From: Hondaea fermentalgiana
Lineage: Eukaryota; Sar; Bigyra; Thraustochytrida; Thraustochytriidae
Direction: 5' to 3'
Length of the DNA: 64,000 nucleotides
NCBI GenBank assembly: GCA_014084085.1
Contig: NPFB01000012.1
Span: 723,443-787,442 of the forward strand
The notes under the pieces are model-generated. The model saw only the letters and a program-made list of their open reading frames with translations, was not told where the DNA came from and did no database searches. The position numbers and the translations under genes are program-made. Positions 29,707-39,263 of the stretch are shown one piece after another; positions within the stretch are counted from its first letter, which is position 1; the number at the start of each line of letters is the position of its first letter.

Positions 29707-30171
29707 ACAGAAAGAAAAATGCGAACCAACACATAGTACACACCCCCTTTAAAAAACTTTTTATCTTGTTGGAGAGAGTTGCATGTGGCCGGATAGAACA
29801 AGTTAAGAAAATTCCTGTGGAGGCAATCGTACTTTGTTCTGTCCTGGAGGAGCGAGGCAACAATTTTAAAAGAAAAATTCAGGATCAGCTGGCAAAGAAG
29901 AAGCGATCGCACATCCGCGTGTGAAAATGAATAGAAAAGGAATTTTACATTGCAACTCGAAAGACAAAAATCAACGCTGTTGTTTGATATGAGGGAGAGG
30001 TGGCTTTGACATCGGCGCTTTGTGAATGGAGTCTTCGTTTCGAAATCTTTTGTCCTCTATGACCATCATAGGGGGTCTTCCCCCCAAAGAAAAGAAGTAT
30101 TCGACTCGACAAGAAAGACGTCAATCGTACGCCAAATTTTTTATATTCTGCATGTCATGGGCTGAGCCAAT
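29707..30171. other. Intergenic region, no gene seen
   Basis: About 465 bp, AT-richer than its surroundings. It holds a small G5-TCTT-C5 hairpin near 30070-30084 and A/T-rich runs; nothing coding is supported. It should contain the 3' UTR of the hydrolase and the promoter of the CNBD-type gene. Confidence 0.5.
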
Positions 30172-31508
30172 TTAAATGCTATACTTTTGCAGGAAGCTAA
30201 AGGCACGCGCCCACGCGGTGGAAATCGATTCCGGATCGTGCTTGGGATCGTCGTCGTTGTCGCCGATCTGGCCAAGCTCCTTCTTGCGAGAGACCGAGTC
30301 TGGAAGACCTGTGCGTATTGTCGTGATGCGATCGATCGCAGAGAGGTGTGTGAGTGAAGCTGTTGGCGCGATCGATCTGTCCATTTCGAATGAATGCACG
30401 TACTGTTCATGAAGGCATGGCCGACAGTCGGGTAGCGGAAAAACTCAAAGTCGGTCTTGGACTCCTTGAGAGCCTCCTCAAACTTGTCCTGGCTGGGAGG
30501 GTCCGAAAAGCCCTCCATGTTGTCTCGTCCGCCGAAGTGGCAGGAGAGCGGGACCTTGAGCGTAGCGGGATCCTGTGAAGCGACGCACGTCAGTTTCGCT
30601 TGAATGAGAAGGGAAGACCCTCATTTCGCGAGTGGGCATGGACGTACCGCAAGTTCCTTGGGGGGAATGCCATAAAAGGGAAGGCCGCAAGCGAAGATGG
30701 GCTTGCCGTCCTCCCCAGTGCAGTTGACCGACGCAGCAGTCGCCAGAGCTCCGCCCTGTGAGTGATCGATTACGAGAAAAAGTACGAAACCCCCACCAAA
30801 CACACACGATGGCGAGAATCTCAAAGGTTAGCTCTCTTGAAGACACAACGAAGGTCCAATAATTTGCAATGGATGGAAATGATCGAAAACGGTCCAAAAT
30901 GAAAACACGTACCATGCAAAAGCCCATCACGCCGACGTTCTCGCAACCCTCTTCCTCCTTGAGGTGCTGGGCGACCTTGCCGAGGCCCTCGACGGCCTTG
31001 GGCCCTGTATATTTCGAAATGGTAACGTCAACGTGAAATCGTGAGACAATCAAAAACGCTCGCTTCGAGGCTTGTGATCCAACGAGCTTGAAAACGTACA
31101 GTCAAGGTTGTCCATGAGGTGATGCGCCTCTTCGGCATCGAGCGTCGACTTGCCATTGTAAAGGTCAGGGAGAAGCACCGTGCAGCCCTTGTATGCGACA
31201 ACGTGCTGGGCTTGAAGCTTGAGCTCCTCGGTGATGCCCCACCACTCCTGTGTTTGGACGTACTTGGTGTGAGCCTCTCTTTTCCAGAGCATGGACTCGC
31301 ACGGCGGGCCTTGCACATAAATGAAAACCCTGCCGAGCTTTACTTCACGCTCTCATGGACGTACCTGAATAAGGACAAGGCCACCCTTCGAGGAGGTGCC
31401 CTTGTAAATCAGCACGGGGATATCCCCGACGGTCTTCTTGATCGCCTGCATCGTGCAGTGCTCGGTCCCTTCAAGAATGTACGGCTCGTCTTCGGGCGGC
31501 GCAAGCAT
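30172..31508 (-). CDS. Dienelactone hydrolase family protein (six exons)
   Basis: Exons on the minus strand: 31508-31365, 31247-31100, 31004-30913, 30755-30648, 30572-30404, 30308-30172, giving 265 aa, a normal size for the family. Each junction restores family sequence: VLIQ|EWWGI, MDNLD-W-PKAVEG, VGVMGFCM|GGALATAAS, PKELA|DPATLKVPL, GHAFMN-S-LPDS. The catalytic triad can be placed as Cys in GFCMGG (nucleophile), Asp in GGRDN or just after, and His in VGHAFM. The core has LLPDLYNGKST. Family members are alpha/beta hydrolases acting on lactones or esters (dienelactone, carboxymethylenebutenolide and relatives); the substrate is unknown. All five introns start GTACGT and end in CAG. The start ATG has a purine at -3 and no upstream in-frame ATG nearby. 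Confidence 0.9.
30309..30403 (-). other. Intron 5 of the dienelactone hydrolase gene
   Basis: 95 nt, phase 1, GTACGT...GCACAG. It follows the catalytic-His motif GHAF. Confidence 0.85.
30573..30647 (-). other. Intron 4 of the dienelactone hydrolase gene
   Basis: 75 nt, phase 0, GTACGT...TCACAG, with a CTGACG branch-like site. It is the shortest intron seen in the window. Confidence 0.85.
30756..30912 (-). other. Intron 3 of the dienelactone hydrolase gene
   Basis: 157 nt, phase 0, GTACGT...TCACAG. It splits GFCM from GG in the nucleophile elbow. Confidence 0.88.
31005..31099 (-). other. Intron 2 of the dienelactone hydrolase gene
   Basis: 95 nt, phase 1, GTACGT...ATACAG. Splicing creates the Trp of the conserved LDW. 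Confidence 0.88.
31248..31364 (-). other. Intron 1 of the dienelactone hydrolase gene
   Basis: 117 nt, phase 0, GTACGT...ACACAG. It stays open in one frame, which gives a false ORF through it. Confidence 0.85.
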
Positions 31509-32875
31509 TCCAATGTCTCGCCGCTCGCGTTTGCTATCTGCGCGCAGCCGCAGCCCTCCTCCTCGCCGTCAGTCTTCCGTCCCGCTCCCGCTCGAGTCGA
31601 GTCGAGTCGAGTCGGCCTCGCGCGTGCGCCTCGCCCTCGTCGCGCGGGCGTGATCCGGCCTGGGCCTCGCCGGAGATGATCGAAGATCACCCTCGGCCCC
31701 CGCCTCGCTCGAGACCTCGCCCGCGCCGCTCTCCAGACCTCGCTCGCTCCAGACCTGCCCGCCGCCCGCCCTTCGCGCCGCTGCCCTGCGCGCGGGGGCT
31801 CCTCGCGCCCTCCGCGCCGCGCTGCACGTACGAGTCTCCGCGTTCGCGCTGTGTTTCTCGTCTGCCTTCGTCACGTCGCGCTCGGGATCCTTGGATCTCT
31901 CTCTCCCACTAGCCATGGTATACTAGGCTATACCGAACTGTACTATCCTATCCTACACTGTGCTTGCTATACGGGTGTAGCTGGGCGGGCGGCTGCGGCT
32001 CGTAGCAGTAACGCTAGCAGTGGCTGCGTCTGTCCGGATCCATCGCGGGTCAAGATAGCGGCGGCGGCCGCGCCGCTGCTTAAACTCGTAGCAACGCGCA
32101 GCTGCAGCCGCCGCGCACGGCGGTCGACGGCGAACCAGGCCCTCGAGCTTTGGTGTTGCACGCAGACGGGGATGAAGGTTCGCCGTCGATCCCGGCCCGG
32201 GGGCCGCTCGGAGTCAACGGATCGATTTGGGGAGGGCGTCTCACGCTTCGTGCGTGTGCTTTTGCGAGCGAGGAAGGGGGTGGGGGTCGGCGAGGCTGGA
32301 CTGAAGAGCTGGCAGCGCGCGTTCTTACGGAGAGTACGCTGGTGTTTCCTTTGATTTTGATTGATTGTCTGAGTGAGCGTGTGAGGGTTGGCTGCTGTTG
32401 CGTTTTTTCCAATAGATCACAGGAGCTTGCGTGTCTGTAAGTGCATGGATGTGACCTGCCTTGGCCCCAGAGGCAGGCGACTTGCAGGCGGAACCCCAGA
32501 GGGAGCAAGCGTATGCATGAGCTGGAATGGAAGAATTTATTCCTTTACCCTTCCAAGGTCAGTTGTAGTCAGTCACGCTCGCCTTGATAGGGTAGTAAGT
32601 AGGTCTTCAGGCGCCCTCGCCGTCAGATCTCGGCTACTACGACAACCTTGGCTGGGAACCAAGGTGAGCGAAAAAGAGAGAAAAAAGGAGAGAGAGAGAG
32701 AGAGAGAGAGAGAGTCAACAACAGCTCAAATAACAGCATCAGCGAACGTGGAGGTAGGGCAAGGCAAGGCAAGACAAAGCAAGCTCTCTTATTCTGAGAA
32801 AACGACTCGCAAGCTCGCTGCGCCGCGGGGCGGTGGCGCAAAGGCCTGCGCGAGAGCGAGGCAAGGGCGGCGACA
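31509..32875. promoter_or_regulatory. Long divergent intergenic region with TCGAG, GA and GGCAA repeats
   Basis: 1,367 bp between divergent starts. It holds (TCGAG)4 at about 31592-31613, an (AG)n microsatellite at 32688-32714, and GGCAA-type repeats at about 32758-32785. Forward frames such as 31851-32354 look compositional and are not called. There is room for an unseen RNA gene. Confidence 0.5.
32688..32714. repeat. (AG)n dinucleotide microsatellite
   Basis: About 13 uninterrupted AG units, preceded by A-rich sequence, some 160 bp upstream of the TPR/acidic gene start. Confidence 0.95.
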
Positions 32876-35800
32876 ATGTCGACGCGAGACCTTTTGCGCG
32901 AGAAAGCGCAAAGCGCTCCGCGAAGAGGGTCGCTGCAGAACCTGCGAAGGCAAAAGCTTGAGTCGCTCGCGAGACAGAACCCGACAGAGCCGCACACGCA
33001 AGAAGATCTGGGCATGCTGCTCGCAGAGGTAGGAGATTACGAAGAAGCGGAGCGATTCTTGGCTCGAGCCCTCGAGTATGGTATTCCCTCCGTCTCTTTG
33101 CTTTCGACGCGAGGTCATGCGCTTTACGCTCTGCAGCGGTACGCAGAAGCGCAAACACTTTTGCAGCGCGCAGTCAATTTAGCCTTAACGCAGGGTCGCA
33201 ACGTCCGCTTCGACACGTATGCGCGCTTGGCCCGGGCAGCCATCCTTGTAGGGGACTTTTCCGGCGCTCAAACAAACTGCGAAGAGGCTCTTCACAGAGT
33301 CATTCCCTCCTATTACGCGTCTGCAAATGGACGCGCTGGCACGGCAGAGCCTGCCAAAGGCGCCAAGACGTGCAGCTCCAAAAATGTCGACAAAGACGCG
33401 CGAAAAAGTCGAAAACAACGCGGAGAGTCGTACGGAGGCGTTGCCGACCTTCACATGATCTGTGCATCAATAGCAATGTATAATTACGACGCGAATGGAG
33501 CATTAGAACATTTGCAAAGAGCATTCGAACTCAAGCGCAATCGGCGTACAGACTGTGAGCCTTTTTCCAACGAGCATCTCTGGGCACTCGTTTCACGCGC
33601 GTACTCGATGATGGGACGTTCGACATTGGCCCACAAGGCACTTGGTATGACGCGCGTGAGAAAACCAGAAGACCTCTGGCTCGATCTTGCGGACCTCATG
33701 CTCAAGCAAGAAGACTATTTGGGCGCTCTCGGAGCTGCGGAGCAAGGATTAGTGCACTGTCCTTTTAAAGGGTCTCTTCTTGAGTCAAAATGCACTGCTC
33801 TTCGAGCCCTCTCGGAGGCGTCCAAGGCGATTCCAGAACTCAAGGAAGATCTCGCTGACGCAACCGCTCTGCTGGAGAGCATCGTGGCTGTTCAGCCAAT
33901 AACGGGGCGCTCTGCTCGTGCCAAAAACTTGCTCAAGGGCATGAAGTCTAGCGTTTCGTGCGCGGCGTTTTCTCGAGCTGAGTTCGAGCTCGACGTGGGT
34001 GGGGCCGCCTCCCCTCGATTTGCTCGAACACTTGCACTTGCGGATGACGCCGCTCCAGTGCGCAGTGACAACGAAGAAGACGAAGACGAAGACGAGGAAG
34101 AAGATGATGATGATGCAAGGGAGCAGGAGGAGGACGAGGAGAAGCACAGCTCTCTGCAAGAAAAGTGGTACCTTGAGGACGGAAATGGTTCACCCAAGAC
34201 GTATGAAGAGGAAAGTGATTTAGAATACGAGGATGACGAGACTGCAACTCCGTCCCAGCAAAAGAATTACAAGAAGAAAAGCAGCAGAGGAAAGAAGAAA
34301 TCGTCCTCGCGAAAGCTGGGTCGGATGACGAGACGTCAGCAGGAGCGGACTATGGCCCGTTTGCACACGGGGCGGGGCTTGCTGACCCAGCGATTTGAGA
34401 ACGAAGACTCTGCAGCAGCAAGTCGGGAGGAAACCCCAACAATGACAAGGCGACAGCAGCAGGAATCCACAATGCGTCTCTATGCCGCGGGAGGCATGAT
34501 GACGCAGCGTTCTGGCAATGCCAATGATGGCCAGAGCGGGGATGATGAAGCCAAACCGCGGGAGGATCGAATCACGCGTCTCCAGCGCATGAGAACACAG
34601 CGCGAAACAATGGCACGGCTTGCTTCGCAAAAGTCAACAAAGTCGCAGCTCCTGGGCGACAATTCCGGAGGCATGTCGCGCATGAGCTGGTCCGACAAGC
34701 AAAGGTCCAGTCGTGTGATGGGACATCCACCGCCGATGCGCCCGCAATCGTCTAAACTTCGCTTCAAGAAACCACCTCTCGTGCACCAGCAATCGTGGCC
34801 TCCACGCGAGGACACGACACCAAGTGGAAGACCGCAAAGCGCGCCCCGAGATTCACGATTCTCACGATCGCGCGAAACGGCCGGCACAAAGGTTAAGTTG
34901 ACGCGGCTAAGCACCAGATTAACGCAAGAAGAGTCCCTTGCAAGTTTGCATATGGACGACGCATCGCGCAGCACCCGCCGTCTGCAAACTCATGCAGAGC
35001 ATGAGGATGCCAAGGTTGTTGACTCTGGCTTGGAGGAGTCTCGCAAGGGTGATAAAGATAAAGATGGAGCCCAGGTCGCCCCCGTCCAAGGTATCGATCT
35101 CTCGCGGCTTCTCCAAAACGGGCCGGCGCCCGTTGTGCCGAGCTCGCGAGCCGTATCGGAACGAACGAATAGCACGGCAGCAGCCGCCTCGGAGTCGGAT
35201 GGCGCAGAGATTGTTGAAGAACTTGCAACCTCGATATTCGAGCCGGAAGAAGAAGGCGAGACGCCAGGTTCGGAGCCCGAGGATCTTGTTGACGATGCGG
35301 CGAAAAATTCAGACAAGGAGGATAATATGAGCGTTGTTGAAGAGGAGTTGTCGGGCGAGAGCGAGGCTGCAGCGCAGTCACAAAATGGAGAGGGGTCAAT
35401 TTCTTCGAGCGACGGCATCAAAAAGGAGGACGAAGGAGAAGGGAAAGAGGTACGGCGAGAAAGTTTGGAGCCCCCTGACGAGTCGGGCACCACTTCGTCG
35501 CCTCAAGCGCAGGGACAGGTGAAGAGGCTCTCGCAAGTTCAAACTCTTGACGACGTGCGAGCCGTAAGCGTGGTGGACCCGGTTGGATCCGTGCGCGCAC
35601 TCTTGAATTTGATAGAGATTGAGGATCAAAGTGAGCGCGCGAAGCGCACCTACTCGAGTCTCAGTAGCAGCAAGACCAGCCGGCCCCGAACTACAGCATC
35701 ATTGAGTGACAAACCGATGGAGCCTGTGGCAGAGGCAGTTGGAGAAACGGAAGATGTCGAGACAAAGGCCGTTGATTCATTGGGGCCCCCAACTACGAAG

Positions 35801-35929
35801 CCGGTAAATCCCGTGGAGGCTGCCGAGGCGCTGCTGAGTTTGATTGCGGACGAATTCTCTGAAAGCGAGGACGAGGACCAGCACCTGGACCAGGACCTCG
35901 ACTCGGATGACAGCGAGGTGCTCTTTTGA
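32876..35929 (+). CDS. TPR protein with long acidic, repeat-bearing tail
   Basis: 1,017 aa. Residues ~35-330 hold several TPR-like helix pairs (EDLGMLLAEVGDYEEAERFLARAL; TRGHALYALQRYAEAQTLLQRAV; ARAAILVGDFSGAQTNCEEAL; MYNYDANGALEHLQRAFEL; EDYLGALGAAEQGL). The rest looks disordered: an acidic stretch (D/E run ~400-420), then three related ~35-45-residue units beginning RMTRRQQERTMARLH, TMTRRQQQESTMRLY and RLQRMRTQRETMARL (about 34321, 34441 and 34572). Two short helices at the end share A-L-L-x-L-I (RALLNLIEIED, EALLSLIADEF). TPRs bind partner peptides; the tail could be a second binding platform. No enzyme domain and no targeting signal. Function unknown. Confidence 0.82.
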   Translation: MSTRDLLREKAQSAPRRGSLQNLRRQKLESLARQNPTEPHTQEDLGMLLAEVGDYEEAERFLARALEYGIPSVSLLSTRGHALYALQRYAEAQTLLQRAVNLALTQGRNVRFDTYARLARAAILVGDFSGAQTNCEEALHRVIPSYYASANGRAGTAEPAKGAKTCSSKNVDKDARKSRKQRGESYGGVADLHMICASIAMYNYDANGALEHLQRAFELKRNRRTDCEPFSNEHLWALVSRAYSMMGRSTLAHKALGMTRVRKPEDLWLDLADLMLKQEDYLGALGAAEQGLVHCPFKGSLLESKCTALRALSEASKAIPELKEDLADATALLESIVAVQPITGRSARAKNLLKGMKSSVSCAAFSRAEFELDVGGAASPRFARTLALADDAAPVRSDNEEDEDEDEEEDDDDAREQEEDEEKHSSLQEKWYLEDGNGSPKTYEEESDLEYEDDETATPSQQKNYKKKSSRGKKKSSSRKLGRMTRRQQERTMARLHTGRGLLTQRFENEDSAAASREETPTMTRRQQQESTMRLYAAGGMMTQRSGNANDGQSGDDEAKPREDRITRLQRMRTQRETMARLASQKSTKSQLLGDNSGGMSRMSWSDKQRSSRVMGHPPPMRPQSSKLRFKKPPLVHQQSWPPREDTTPSGRPQSAPRDSRFSRSRETAGTKVKLTRLSTRLTQEESLASLHMDDASRSTRRLQTHAEHEDAKVVDSGLEESRKGDKDKDGAQVAPVQGIDLSRLLQNGPAPVVPSSRAVSERTNSTAAAASESDGAEIVEELATSIFEPEEEGETPGSEPEDLVDDAAKNSDKEDNMSVVEEELSGESEAAAQSQNGEGSISSSDGIKKEDEGEGKEVRRESLEPPDESGTTSSPQAQGQVKRLSQVQTLDDVRAVSVVDPVGSVRALLNLIEIEDQSERAKRTYSSLSSSKTSRPRTTASLSDKPMEPVAEAVGETEDVETKAVDSLGPPTTKPVNPVEAAEALLSLIADEFSESEDEDQHLDQDLDSDDSEVLF

Positions 35930-37773
35930 TGATTGTGAAAGACCAAAAGAAAAAGGAGAAGCAAGCTGCGCACGTTCGTTCTTTTGTAGCAAGCATGAAT
36001 GCATGCTAGGCCTAGGCCTAGAGGTAGTAATAGAATGTATAATTCCGAAGAGGCTGGTGTGAACATGAATGTGACGTTGGCGTTTTCGAGTCGGTGCGAG
36101 AAGTTGCAACGCGGCGCGATTGCCTTTTGGACCTCGCAAAGCATGACTCCGATGGGCGATTCGCCACACGGCTCCACTCACGGCTCGGCACGCGACACGA
36201 CTCGAGGGCCACGCGACCACGATTGGCATTTTTTACGAGGTGGTGATTCTTGTGGTGCAAATTTCCCGGACGAGAAACGGCAAATTGTCCACATGGAAAT
36301 AGAACTGGCCGTCGTCGGTGCGCGTTGAGCTTCCTCTTCCCTGCGCGGCGCCTTCGTCTTGATTCGCTTCCCTTTGCCCCCTCTCGCCTTCTCTCCTCCG
36401 CCGGGAACGGGCTCCCCTCACCGCACTTGAGGCCGCGAGGTCTCCAGGTTGCCTGGTTTGCGCCCGCCATCGCCAGCTTTAATCCCACGAACGAACTGTA
36501 CATGGGCCGGCGCCGCGGAGTCGCTCTCCGCGTCCTTTTCGCCGCCGCCGCCTGACATCGTCTCGGCCTCTTCGTCGCCTTTTCAAGCCAAGCTAAACCA
36601 TGCCAAGCCTGTCCCAGGCCAAAGGGCCAAGCCAAGCAGAAGCAGGTGGCGCCTTACCCCCCACCTAGGCCGGACTAGTCATCCACTAGTGGAGCGCAAC
36701 GCTACACCTTTGCTCCACAGTGTTCTCACGTAAGCCCCCCGCAGCCGGGTCCGGCGGCGGGCCTTTCCACCCCCTCCTTCCCCGCGGCCTTTCCCCTTAT
36801 TATGTATAATCAGCCTCCTCGCGTTTGTTGCTGCTTCTCGCGCTCGAACCCCTCGAACCCGCGCCCGCACGGCGGTCCGTGATTGGGCCCGCGCGGGGCG
36901 CCCCGAGGTCAGGTGGCGCTCGCCCCGCGCTCCCGGCGACCGGCTCGCGGTGCAGCTGCAGCTGGCTGCTGGCGAGGGAAAGCGGTAGGGAAGGGAGGCG
37001 GGCGGCGGCATCGAGGCGGTGAGATTGTGGCGCGCGGCGCGAGGTGCGGGGAAGCTAGCGAGGAGCAGCGGCAAAGCTAGCGAGAAGCAGCGAGCTCTGG
37101 AGGCGGCCCGGCGTTGGTCCACAGAAGTACCGCAGCTGCGGATCACGGTGTGGTCTGCGGGGGCGGGGCCAAGAAGGCGGTGACGAAAGTCGCAGCGCGC
37201 AGCGAGGCTGCGTGCGAAGAGGCGCACCGCCGCCGCGCAGAGAAGCGGCCGGCGCCAGACGGGCAACGAGTGCGCCGCGAGGAGCAGCGCCGCGGCAGCG
37301 GAGCAGAGCTTGGCAGAGCGGCGAGGGCGCGAGCGAGGGCGGCCTGCTTCGTTTGAGTGGCCGGAGCTCAGCGCGGCGCCAGAACTGGAACGGGCCACCC
37401 CTGCCCAGACCGCGATCGCGAGAGACCCAAACAGACCACCACCGCTCCACGCCGAGGCGAGGGGAGGCGAGCGAGGCAAGGCAAGGCAAGGCAAGGCAAG
37501 CTGCGACGTCACGGCAAGCAACAAACGCACGCTCGGACGGTCGGTCGGTCGGTCGACCGGTCGCTCGCTCGCTCCTACGGGGGAGCAAGCAGGCAGACCA
37601 GAGCAGACTAGCATTGGTGTTGGCCTCTGGAAAGGCGCTGATTGCGAAGGACACCAGCAAACAAGGCGACGCTAAGCAAAGCGACGCAAAGGAAAGCAAA
37701 GCAAGGTGACGCCCCAGCTTCGTGCGCAAGGCAACTTCGTGCGCAGGACAGAGTCGAGACCTTCGAAGCAACC
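35930..37773. other. Long intergenic region with 5-bp repeats, no supported gene
   Basis: 1.84 kb between two same-strand genes. It shows AGGCCT repeats near 36010, a CCACTAGTGG palindrome at 36683-36692, and a 7-bp inverted repeat GTGGAGC/GCTCCAC at 36689-36695 and 36712-36718. There is also (GGCAA)5 at about 37475-37499 and a GGTC-repeat palindrome at about 37538-37560. The second half is extremely GC-rich. Long frames on both strands (for example 36679-37614 minus) are Arg/Ala/Ser low-complexity and not called. Confidence 0.5.
37475..37499. repeat. (GGCAA)n pentanucleotide microsatellite
   Basis: Five tandem GGCAA units, about 275 bp upstream of the HAD-gene start; looser GCAAG/GCAAA variants continue to about 37710. 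Confidence 0.9.
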
Positions 37774-38853
37774 ATGTGCGACTTTCACATGCACGTCTCG
37801 CTGCTCGCAGCGGGCCTCAAGCGATCGCACGTACGACTGCTGGCAATCGACTTTGATGACACCCTGCTCAGCCTGCACACGCACTCGACATGGGAGCTCG
37901 GGCCCAGCAAACTTGCCGCGGCGGTGCGCCCCTTCTTTATGGAGCTCTTGCCAGCGGTCCTTCGCAAAGGAATCATCGTGAGCATTGTCACCTTTTCATC
38001 ACAACGCAGACTTATTCATCAGACGCTTCGAGAGGCTTTCGGCCAGACCGTCGCGCGACAAATCTTGATACGTGGTATGGACGGATCATGGACGCCCACC
38101 CCAAACCAGTGCGCGCCCAAGTCCTGGCACTCGTGCTCGAGGAGAGGCAAGACGGACCATGTTCTGAATATCGTGTCCAAAATCTACGCCGACTCAGACG
38201 TCGAAGTCACGCCAGAACAGGTTCTCCTCCTTGACGACTCCCGATTGAATGTTATGCAGGCACGCTATGACGGCATCAACGCCTTTCAGTACGACTCTTC
38301 CGACCCAGCGTGTGGCGAAGCCGACGAGTCGAACCCGCTCTTTCAGCTCCTTATGAGCACCTTTCGTAGCCATCCTCGCAAGGCTGGTCCCTACAACGTA
38401 CCCGCATGGGCGACTGATGCCAATCAATCACCTGTCGCACCCAACAAGCGCAAAGTACATAGCGATATCCATGAGGCTTTTCCTAGTGGAAAACCAGGAC
38501 TGCCCTGCACCGGCGACGATATTCCGGCAAGTGTGGATGATACTGTATCTCTGAATTCGGCCGAGTTGCGCGACTGCTGGGACACTGAGGAGCTGGCCAT
38601 CATGGATGTGCCATCGGGCGCCTCCTCTGCTTCCAGTGGCCGCAGCAACGAGTCCAACTATTCTGATTCGCATCGGCAGCAAAGTGCCCACAGCGGGTCA
38701 ATCTATGCTCAAAGAGTGCGCGGCATGAAGCAGCAGCATGCTTGTGCCGCGTCGGAGCCCGCTCAAGCAGAGGAATGGCACGACAATCCCTTTGCTCGCA
38801 AGACTTCTCGTCGGCAATGCGTGCCACGGCCCGATTCGTGCACTTTGATGTAA
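37774..38853 (+). CDS. HAD-superfamily phosphatase-like protein
   Basis: 359 aa from the ATG at 37774; upstream codons lie in GCAAG repeats. Residues ~20-215 have a haloacid dehalogenase core: motif I LLAIDFDDTLL (nucleophile Asp and acid/base Asp), motif II VTFSS, and motif IV in EQVLLLDDSRLNVMQA (Mg-binding Asp pair). A Lys for motif III could be in GKTDHVLNI. The segment with THSTWELGPSKLAAAVRPFF is the cap region. The C-terminal ~140 residues are Ser/Pro-rich and disordered, ending ARKTSRRQCVPRPDSCTLM. Similar HAD proteins occur in apicomplexans, kinetoplastids and ciliates without known substrates. The last four residues (CTLM) resemble a CaaX prenylation box, a suggestion only. Confidence 0.83.
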   Translation: MCDFHMHVSLLAAGLKRSHVRLLAIDFDDTLLSLHTHSTWELGPSKLAAAVRPFFMELLPAVLRKGIIVSIVTFSSQRRLIHQTLREAFGQTVARQILIRGMDGSWTPTPNQCAPKSWHSCSRRGKTDHVLNIVSKIYADSDVEVTPEQVLLLDDSRLNVMQARYDGINAFQYDSSDPACGEADESNPLFQLLMSTFRSHPRKAGPYNVPAWATDANQSPVAPNKRKVHSDIHEAFPSGKPGLPCTGDDIPASVDDTVSLNSAELRDCWDTEELAIMDVPSGASSASSGRSNESNYSDSHRQQSAHSGSIYAQRVRGMKQQHACAASEPAQAEEWHDNPFARKTSRRQCVPRPDSCTLM

Positions 38854-39263
38854 AGTGCATGTATAACACTCGCATAAGTGCGAAGGGTTATGCTTGGTGT
38901 TGTGGTAGATGAACTGTAAACTGAATTGATCAATGTTGTTGTCTTCTTTTGTTGAGACAAGTATAAGATGCTATGATACCACTCGTGCTCGCGCCCTTCG
39001 CCATGGGTCTTGCTCTACTAGTCTTGTGTGTCATTTGGCTTGTTTGCACGGCGACGACCGTTGCACGAGGGCGCTCATCTCACGTGTAGGGAGGATGGAC
39101 TGGGGTTGGCATTTGCCAAAATTTCGTGGGTGCCATCGGGATGAATACACTTCACGTGCTGTTGTGGCTAGCATGTGTCGAGTTCAGGTAAAATGGAACC
39201 CGTAATTGTTTGTTCATCATGCAAGGGGTCAATTGTTTTGAGATTATGTGATCGAAAACGTTT
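38854..39263. other. Convergent intergenic region, nothing seen
   Basis: 410 bp between two gene ends; no ORF, repeat or RNA feature that I can support. It should hold both 3' UTRs. Confidence 0.5.

Noticed and set aside
30309..31364. Introner-type mobile introns in the dienelactone hydrolase gene
   Set aside because: The five introns share only the GTACGT donor and CAG end; their interiors and lengths (75-157 nt) are not similar.
36689..36718. Terminator or RNA hairpin GTGGAGC/GCTCCAC
   Set aside because: Only 7 bp with a 16-nt loop, isolated in a GC-rich region; expected by chance in a window of this size.
36679..37614. 311-codon minus-strand frame in the 35.9-37.8 kb gap
   Set aside because: Ser/Arg/Ala/Leu low complexity driven by GC-rich repeats; no supported start, homology or motif.
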